A stretch of 64,000 bases of DNA from contig BDDD01000346.1 in the NCBI GenBank assembly GCA_001972305.1, positions 431,448 through 495,447 of the forward strand, given 5' to 3'. Shown piece after piece: positions 55,364 to 64,000 of this stretch (the first letter of the stretch is position 1; the number at the start of each line of letters is the position of its first letter). The DNA is from Cephalotus follicularis. Lineage: Eukaryota; Streptophyta; Magnoliopsida; Oxalidales; Cephalotaceae. The position numbers and the translations under genes were made by a program. The notes under the pieces were generated by a model that was not told the origin of the DNA, did not search any database, and was given only the letters and a program-made list of their open reading frames with translations.

Positions 55364-58300
55364 GTCAATTTATCGTTTTTATAACTCTAGGGGCGTAATC
55401 GTAAATTTTGAAAATTCATGTTTTCAATCGTTTCAACGTTTCTTTTTGCAGACAGTACAAATAAATCGTCGTAAGCTATTTGCCGGTATTTCGAGGTCAA
55501 ATTAACGTTCAGAGATCGTTTAGTGCGTCAATTTATCATTTTTATATCTCTAGGGGCGTAATCGTAAATTTTGAAAATTGATGTTTTCAATCGTTTCAAC
55601 GTTTCTTTTTGTAGACAATACAAATGAATCGTCGTAAGTTATTTGCCGCGATTTCGGGATCAAATTCGCGATCCGAGATCGTTTAGTGCGTCAATTTATC
55701 GTTTTTATATCTCTAGGGGCGTAATCGTAAATTTTGAAAATTCATCTTCTCAGTCGTTTCAATGTTTCTTTTTGCAGACAGTACAAATGAATCGTTGTAA
55801 ACTATTTGCCGGTATTTTGGGGTCAAATTAGCGTTCCGAGATCGTTTAGTGCGTCAATTTATCGTTTTTATAACCCTAAAGGCGTAATCGTAAATTTTGA
55901 AAATTCATGTTTTCAGTCGTTTCAACGTTTCTTTTTGCAGACAGTACAAATGAATCGTCATATGCTGTTCGCCGGTATTTCGGGGTCAAATTAGCGTTCG
56001 GAGATCGTTTAGTGCATCAATTTATCGTTTTTATATCTCTAGGGGCGTAATCGTAAATTCTGAAAATTTATCTTTTCAGTCGTTTCGACGTTTCTTTTTT
56101 CAGACAGTACAAATGAATTGTCGTAAGTTGTTTGCAGGGATTTCGGGGTCAAATTAGCGTTGCGAGATCGTTTAGTGCGTCAATTTATCCTTTTTATAAC
56201 TCTAGGGGCGTAATCGTAATTTTTGAAAATTCATCTTTTCAGTCGTTTCACCGTTTCTTTTTGCAGACAGTACAAATGAATCGTCGTAAGCTGTTTGCCG
56301 GTATTTCAGGGTCAAATTAGCGTTCCGAGATCGTTTAATTCGTCAATTTATCCTTTTTATAACTCTAGGGGCGTATTCGTAAATTTTGAAAATTCATCTT
56401 TTCAGTCGTTTCACCCTTTTGTTTTTGCAGACAGTACAAATGAATCGTTGTAAGCTGTTTGCCGGTATTTCAGGGTCAAATTAGCGTTCCGAGATCGTTT
56501 AGTTCGTCAATTTATCGTTTTTATAACTCTGAAAGCGTAATCGTAAATTTTGAAAATTTATGTTTTCAGTCGTTTCAACGTTTATTTTTGTAGACAGTAT
56601 AAATGAATCGTCGTAAGCTGTTTGCCGGTATTTCGGGGTCAAATTAGCGTTCCGAGATCGTTTAGTGCGTCAATTTATTTTTTTTGTATCTCTAGGGGCG
56701 CAATCGTAAATTTTATTAGCGTTCGGAGATCGTTTAGTGCGTCAATTTATCGTTTTTATATCTCTAGGGGCGTAATCGTAAATTTTGAAAATTCATGTTT
56801 TCAGTCGTTTAAACGTTTCTTTTAGCAGACAGTATAAATGAATCGTCGTAAGCTGTTTTCCGGTATTTTGGGGTCAAATTACGTTCCGAGATCGTTTAGT
56901 GCGTCAATTTATCGTTTTTATATCTCTAGGGGCGTAATCGTAAATTTTGAAAATTCATGTTTTCAGTCGTTTCAATGTGTCTTTTTGCAGACAGTACAAA
57001 TGAATCGTCGCAAGCTATTTGCCTGTATTTCATGGTCAAATTAGCGTTCCGAGATCGTTTAGTGCGTCAATTTAACGTTGTTATTTCTCTAGGGCCGTAA
57101 TCATAAATTTTGAAAATTTATCTTTTCAGTCGTTTCAATGTTTCTTTTTTCAGACAGTACAAATGAATTGTCGTAGGTTGTTTGCAGGTATTTCGGGGTC
57201 AAATTAGCGTTCCGACATCGTTTAGTGCGTCAATTTATCATTTTTATAACTCTAGGGGCGTAATCGTAAATTTTGAAAATTCATCTTTTCAGTCGTTTCA
57301 CCCTTTCTTTTTGCAGACAGTACAAATGAATCGTTGTAAGCTGTTTGCCGGTATTTCAAGGTCAAATTAGCGTTTCGAGATTGTTTAGTTCGTCAATTTA
57401 TCGTTTTTATAACTCTGAAGGCGTAATCGTAAATTTTGAAAATTTATATTTTCGGTCGTTTCAACGTTTATTTTTGTAGACAGTATAAATGAATCGTCGT
57501 AAGCTGTTTGCCGGTGTTTCGGGGTCAAATTAGCGTTCCGAGATCGTTTAATGCGTCAATTTATCGTTTTTGTATCTCTAGGGGCGCAATCGTAAATTTT
57601 GAAAATTCATCTTTTCTGTCGTTCCAAGGTTTCTTTTTACAGACAGTACAAATGAATCATCGTAAGCTATTTGCCTATATTTCGGGTTCAAATTAGCGTT
57701 CCGAGATTGTTTAGTGCGTCAATTTATCGTTTTTATATCTTTAGGGGCGTAATCTTAAATTTTGAAAATTCATGTTTTCATTCGTTTCAACGTTTATTTT
57801 TGCAGACAGTACAAATGATTGGTCTTAAGTTGTTTGCCACGATTTCGGGGTCAAATTCGCGTTCCGAGATCGTTTAGTGCGTCAATTTATCGTTTTTATA
57901 TCTCTAGGGGCGTAATCATAAATTTTAAAAATTCATGTTTTCAGTCGTTTCAACGTTTCTTTTTACAGACAGTACAAATGAATCATCGTTAGCTGTTTGC
58001 CAGTATTTCGGGGTCAAATTAGCGTTCCGAGATCGTTTAGTGCGTCAATTTATCGTTTTTATATCTATAGGGGCTTAATCGTAAATTTTGAAAATTCATG
58101 TTTTCAGTCGTTTCAATGTTTCTTTTTGCAGACAGTACAAATGAATCGTCATATGCTATTCGCCGGTATTTCGGGGTCAAATTAGCGTTCGGAGATCGTT
58201 TAGTGCATCAATTTATCGTTTTTATATCTCTAGGGGCGTAATCATAAATTTTGAAAATTTATCTTTTCAGTCGTTTCAACGTTTCTTTTTTCAGACAGTA

Positions 58301-61300
58301 CAAATGAATTGTCGTAGGTTGTTTGCAGGTATTTCGGGGTCAAATTAGCGTTCTGAGATCGTTTAGTGCGTCAATTTATCCTTTTTATAACTCTAGGGGC
58401 GTAATCGTAAATTTTGAAGATTCATCTTTTCAGTCGTTTCACCGTTTCTTTTTGCAGACAGTACAAATGAATCGTCGTAAGCTGTTTGCCGGTATTTCAA
58501 GGTCAAATTAGCGTTCTGAGATTGTTTAATTCGTCAATTTATCCTTTTTATAACTCTAGGGGCGTAATCGTAAATTTTAAAAATTCATCTTTTCAGTCGT
58601 TTCACCATTTCTTTTTGCAGACAGTACAAATGAATCATTGTAAGCTGTTTACCGATATTTCATGGTCAAATTAGCGTTCCGAGATCGTTTAGTTCTACAA
58701 TTTATCGTTTTTATAACTCTGAAGGCGTAATCGTACATTTTGAAAATTTATGTTTTCAGTCATTTCAACGTTTATTTTTGTAGACAGTATAAATGAATCT
58801 TTGTAAGATGTTTGCCGGTATTTCGAGGTCAAATTAGCGTTCCGAGATCGTTTAGTGCGTCAATCTACCGTTTTTATATCTCTAGGGACGTAATCGTAAA
58901 TTTTAAAAATTCATATTTTCAGTCGTTTCAACATTTCTAGTTGCAGACAGTACAAATGAATCGTCATAGGTTGTTTGCCGTGATTTCGGTGTCAAATTCG
59001 CGTTCCGATATCGTTTAGTGCGTCAATTTACCGTTTTTATATATCTAGGGGTGTAATCGTAAATTTTAAAAATTCATGTTTTCAGTCGTTTCAACGTTTC
59101 TTTTTACAGACAGTACAAATGAATCGTCATAAGTTGTTTGTCGTGATTTCGGGGTCAAATTCACGTTTTGAGATCGTTTAGTGCGTCAATTTATTGTTTT
59201 TATATCTCTAGGGGCGTAATCGTAAATTTTGAAAATTCATCTTTTCAGTCGTTTCAACGTTTCTTTTTGCAGACAGTACAAATGAATCGTCGTAAGATGA
59301 TTGCCGGTATTTCGGGCTCAAATTAGCGTTCCGAGAACGTTTAGTGCGTCAATTTATCATTTTTATAACTCTAGGGGCGTAATCGTAAATTTTGAAAATT
59401 CTTGTTTTCAGTCGTTTCAACGTTTCTTTTTGTAGACAGTGCAAATGAATCGTCGTAAGCTGTTTGCAGGTATTTTGAGGTAAAACTAGCGTTCAGAGAT
59501 CGTTTAGTGCGTCAATTTATCGTTTTTATATCTCTAGGGGCGTAATCGTAAATTTTGAAAATTCATCTTTTCAGTCGTTTCAACGTTTCTTTTTTCAGAC
59601 AGTACAAATGAATCGTCCTAAGCTGTTTCCCGGTATTTCGGGGTCAAATTAGCGTTCCGAGATCGTTTAGTGCGTCAATTTATCGTTTTTATATCTCTAG
59701 GGGTGTAATCGTAAATTTTAAAAATTCATGTTTTTGGCCGTTTTAACGGTTCTTTTTGCAGACAGTACAAATGAATCACCGTAAGCTGTTTGCCGGTATT
59801 TTGGGATCACATTAGCATTCCGAGATCGTTTAGTGCGTCAATTTATCGTTTTTATATCTCTAGTGGCGCAATCGTAAATTTTAAAAATTCATGTTTTCAG
59901 TCGTTTCAACGTTTCTTTTTGCATAAAGTACAAATGAATCGTCGTAAGTTGTTTGCCGGTATTTTGGGGTCAAATTAGCGTTCTGAGATCGTTTAGTGCG
60001 TTAATTTATCTCTTTTATATCTCTAGAGGCGTAATCGTAAATTTTGAAAATTCATGTTTTCAGTTGTTTCAATGTTATTTTTTTGTAGACAATACAATTG
60101 AATCGTCGTAAGTTGTTTGCCACGATTTCGTGGTCAAATTCGCGTTCCGAGATCGTTTAGTGCGTCAATTTATAGTTTTTATATCTCTAGGGGCGTAATC
60201 GTAAATTTTGACAATTTATCTTTTCAGTCGTTTCAACGTTCCTTTTTGCAGACAGTACAAATGAATCATCGTTAGCTGTTTGCCGGTATTTCGGGGTCAA
60301 GTTCCGAGATCGTTTAGTGCGTCAATTTATCGTTTTTATAACTCTGAAGGCGTAATCGTAAATTTTGAAAATTCACGTTTTCAGTCGTTTCAAGGTTTAT
60401 TTTTGAAGACAGTACAAATGAATCGTCGTAAGCTGTTTGCCGGTATTTCGGGGTCAAATTAGCGTTCTGAGATCGTTTAGTGCATCAATTTATCGTTTTT
60501 ATATCTCTAGGGGTGTAATCGTAAATTTTGAAAATTCATCCTTTTAGTCGTTTCAACGTTTATTTTTGCAGACAGTACAAATGAATCGTCGCAAATTGTT
60601 TGCCGGTATTTCGGGGTCAAATTAGGGTTCAGAGATCGTTTAGTGCGTCAATTTATCGTTTTTATATCTCTAGGGGCGTAATCGTAAATTTTGAAAATTC
60701 ATCTTTTCAGTCGATTCAACCTTTCTTTTTGCAGACAGTACAAATGAATCGTCGTAAGCTGTTTGCCGGTATTTCGAGGACAAATTAGCGTTCCGAGATC
60801 GTTTAGTGCGTCAATTTATCGTTTTTATATCTCTAGGAGCGTAATCGTAAATGTTGAAAATTCATGTTTTCAGTTGGTTCAACGTTTCTTTTTGCAGAAA
60901 GTACAAATGAATCGTCGTAAGAAGTTTGTCGATATTCCGGGGTCAAATTAGCGTTCTTAGATCGTTTAGTGCATCAATTTATCGTTTTTATAACTCTAGG
61001 GGCGTAATCGTAAATTTTAAAAATTCATGTTTTCAGTCGTTTCAACGTTTGTTTTTGCAGACAGTACAAATTACTCGTCGTAACCTGTTTGCCGGTATTT
61101 CAGGGTGAAATTAGCGTTCAGAGATCGTTTAGTGCGTCAATTTATCGTTTTTATATATTTAGGGGCGTAATCGTAAATTTTGAAAATTTATCTTTTCAGT
61201 CGTTTCAACGTTTCTTTTTACAGACAGTACAAATGAATCGTCGTAAGCTGTTTTTCGGTATTTCGGGGTCAAATTAGCGTTCCGAGATCGTTTAGTGCGT

Positions 61301-64000
61301 CAACTTATCATTTTTATAACTCTAGGGGCGTAATCGTAAATTTTGAAAATTCGTGTTTTCAGTCGTTTCAATGTTTCTTTTGCCAGACAGTACAAATGAA
61401 TCGTCGCAAGTTGTTTGCCGGTATTTCGGGGTCAAATTAGGGTTCAGAGATCGTTTAGTGCGTCAATTTATCGTTTTTATATCCCTAGGGGCGTAATCGT
61501 AAATTTTAAAAATTCAACTTTTCAGTCGATTCAACCTTTCTTTTTGCAGATAGTACAAATGAATCGTCGTAAGCTGTTTGCCGGTATTTCGGGGTCAAAT
61601 TAGCGTTCCGAGATCGTTTAGTGCGTCAATTTATCGTTTTTATATCTCTAGGGGCGTAATCGTAAATTTTGAAAATTCATGTCTTCAGTCGTTTCAACGT
61701 TTCTTTTTGCAGAGAGTACAAACGAATCGTTGTAAGGTGTTTGTCGGTATTTTATGGTCAAATTAGCGTTCTGAGATCGTTTAGTGCGTCAATTTATCAT
61801 TTTTATATCTCTAGGGGCGTAATCGTAAATTTTGAAAATTCATGTTTTCAGTTGTTTCAACGTTTCTTTTTGCAGACAGTACAAATGAATCGTCTTAAGT
61901 TGTTTACCGGTATTTTAGGATCAAATTAGCGTTCCGAGGTCTTTTAGTGCGTCAATTTATCGTTTTTATATCTCTAGGGGCGTAATCGTAAATTTTTAAA
62001 ATTCATGTTTTCAGCCGTTTCAACGTTTCTTTTTACAGACAGTACAAATTAATCGTCGTAAGTGGTTTGCCTGTATTTCGCGGTCAAATTAGGGTTACGA
62101 GATCGTTTACTGCGTCAATTTATCGTTTTTAAATCTCTAGGGGCGTAATTGTAAATTTTGAAAATTCATGTTTTTAGTCGTTTCAACGTTTCTTTTTACA
62201 GACAGTACAAATGAATCGTCATAAGTTGTTTGCCTCTATTTCGGGGTCAAATTCGCGTTCTAGTATCGTTTAGTGGGTCAATTTATCGTTTTTATATCTC
62301 TAGGGGCGTAATCGTAAATTTTGAAAATTCATGTTTTCAGTCGTTTCAACGTTTCTTCTTACAGACCGTACAAATGAATTATCAGAAATTGTTTAGGGCT
62401 ATTTCGGGGCCAAATTCGCCTTCCGAGATCGTTTAGTGCGTCAATTTATCGTTTTCATATCTGTAAGGGCGTAATTGTAAATTTTGAACATTCACGTTTT
62501 CAGTCGCTTCAACGTTTCTTTTTGCAGACAGTACAAATTAATCTTCGTAAGTTGTTTACCGCTGTTTCGTGGTCAAATTCACGTTACGAGATCGTTTTGT
62601 GCTTCAATTTATCGTTTTTATATCTCTAGGGGCGTAATCGTAAATTTTGAAAATTCATGTTTTCAGTCGTTTAAACGTTTCTTTTTACAGACAATACAAA
62701 TGAATCGTCATAACTTGTTTGCCGCTATTTCGTGGTCAAATTCGCGTTCCGAGATCGTTTAGTGGTTCAATTTATCGTTTTTATATCTCTAGGGGCGTAA
62801 TAGTAAATTTTGAAAATTCTTGTTTTCAGTCGTTTCAACGTTTATTTTTGCAGACAGTACAAATAAATTGTCCTAAGTTGTTTGCTGGTATTTCAGGGTC
62901 AAATTAGTGCTCCGAGATCGTTTAGTGCGTCAATTTATCGTTTTTATATCTCTAGGGGCGTAATCGTAAATTTTTAAAATTCATATTTTCTGTGGTTTCA
63001 ACGTTTCTTTTTGCAGACTGTACAAATGAATCGTCGTAACTTGTTCGCCGTTATTTCGGGGACAAATTAGCGTTCCGAGATCATTTAGTGCGTCAATTTA
63101 TCGTTTTTATATCTCTTGGGGCATAATCGTAAATTTTGAAAATTCATGTTTTCAGTTGATTCAACATTTCTTTCTGCAGACAGTACAAATGAATCGTCGT
63201 AAGTTGTTTGCCGGTATATTGGGGTCAAATTAGTGTTCCGAGATCGTTCAGTGCGTCAATTTATCGTTTTTATATCTCTAGGGGCGTAATCGTAAATTTT
63301 GAAAATTCATGTTTTCAGTCGTTTCAACGTTTCTTTTTCCAGACAGTACAAATGAATCGTCGTAAGTTGTTAGCAGGTATTTCGAGGTCGTATTAGCGTT
63401 CTGAGATCGTTTACTGCGTCAATTTATCGTTTTTATATCTCTAGGAGCGAAATCGTAAATTTTGAAAATTCATGTTTTCGGTCATTCCGAGATCGTTCAG
63501 TGCATCAATTTATCGTTTTTATATATCTAGGGGCGTAATCGTAAATTTTAAAAATTCATGTTTTCAGTCTTTTCAACTTTTCTCTTTGTAGACAGTACAA
63601 ATGAATCGTCGTAAGTTGTTAGCCGGTATTTCGAGGTCATATTAGCGTTCTGAGATCGTTTACTGCGTCAATTTATCGTTTTTATATCTCTATGGGTGAA
63701 ATCGTAAATTTTGAAAATTCATGTTTTCGGTCGTTCCGAGATCGTTCAGTACATCAATTTATCGTTTTTATATATCTAGGGGCGTGATCGTAAATTTTAA
63801 AAATTCATATTTTCAGTCGTTTCAATGTTTGTTTTTGCAGACAGTACAAATGAATCGTCCTAGGTTGTTTGCCGCGATTTCGAAGTACAATTCGCGTTCC
63901 GAGATCGTTTAGTGCGTCAATTTATCGTTTTTATATCTCTAGGGGCGTAATCGTAAATTTTAAAAATTCATGTTTTCAGTCGTTTCAATATTACTTTTTA
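55364..64000. repeat. 163-bp satellite array, about 53 monomers
   Basis: Head-to-tail monomers of 163 bp with landmarks CAGACAGTACAAATGAATCG, GAGATCGTTTAGTGCGTCAA and CTCTAGGGGCGTAATCG run from 55364 to the window end. Most monomers differ by a few bases. Two recurring forms are GCCGGTATTTCGGGGTC with AAATTAGCG, and GCCGCGATTTC with AAATTCGCG. Shortened monomers occur near 56715, 60300, 63480 and 63730. The length fits plant (peri)centromeric satellites. There is no gene. One frame of each monomer is open for about 62 codons, but the frame changes from monomer to monomer (163 is not a multiple of 3) and it is not taken as coding. Confidence 0.95.

Noticed and set aside
55643..63912. About thirty similar ~62-residue open frames in the satellite
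   Set aside because: They are one frame of the 163-bp monomer; the frame shifts from monomer to monomer, ends at the same stop each time, and no promoter or longer product is possible.

Overview
The window is nuclear DNA of a flowering plant. It contains a spliced trithorax-type histone methyltransferase gene with GT-AG introns, Tat-lineage and chromovirus Ty3/gypsy retrotransposons, long solo LTRs, a Mutator-like (MULE) transposase and a 163-bp satellite. I cannot name the species. Apart from the first ~4 kb it reads as heterochromatin built from nested transposable elements, probably next to a large satellite block. There is a short assembly gap (Ns) at 17950-17974.

Layout. (1) 1-4065, minus strand: first nine coding exons of an ATX3/4/5-like H3K4 methyltransferase gene (PWWP, PHD and the start of the following domain). 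The ePHD and SET exons lie beyond the left edge. A tRNA-derived SINE sits in intron 3. (2) 4066-5947: upstream region, then a remnant of a possible hAT-like element. (3) 5953-17606: an 11.7-kb Tat/Retand-type gypsy element with a TTGTG target duplication, LTRs of 553 and 551 bp, gag, protease, RT, two RNases H, integrase and an antisense extra gene of the 'putative gypsy type transposon' type. All of its coding regions are broken. (4) 18170-31195: a truncated minus-strand solo LTR (family B) holding a stack of further solo LTRs (C containing D containing A, plus a second A), each insertion bounded by a perfect 5-bp target duplication. (5) 31263-31489: a cyclin-A-like first-exon fragment, cut at its splice donor by another B-type solo LTR (31490-37043) that itself holds solo LTR E. 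(6) 37440-45102: a decayed MULE transposase on the minus strand, split by LTR-like element F (38093-43612), which holds B-type solo LTR B3. (7) 46246-47478: a D-type LTR fragment, interrupted by a chromovirus element (47479-55363) that keeps gag, PR, RT and RNase H but has lost integrase. Its 3' LTR is cut off by the satellite. (8) 55364-64000: about 53 tandem 163-bp satellite monomers, running off the right edge.

The most unusual signal is inside the long LTRs. Families A, B, C and E each carry clusters of short palindromes with a central TCGA. The palindrome differs between families (CAGTCGACTG, GCGTCGACGC, GACATCGATGTC, CAGTCGGCTG), but the centre-to-centre spacing is about 21 bp in all of them, i.e. 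two turns of the DNA helix. Clusters lie at similar places in the LTRs of A, B and E. I do not know a described system that matches this.

Functionally, only the methyltransferase gene looks like a working host gene. Everything else is mobile or satellite DNA, mostly dead by stop codons, frameshifts, deletions and nested insertion.
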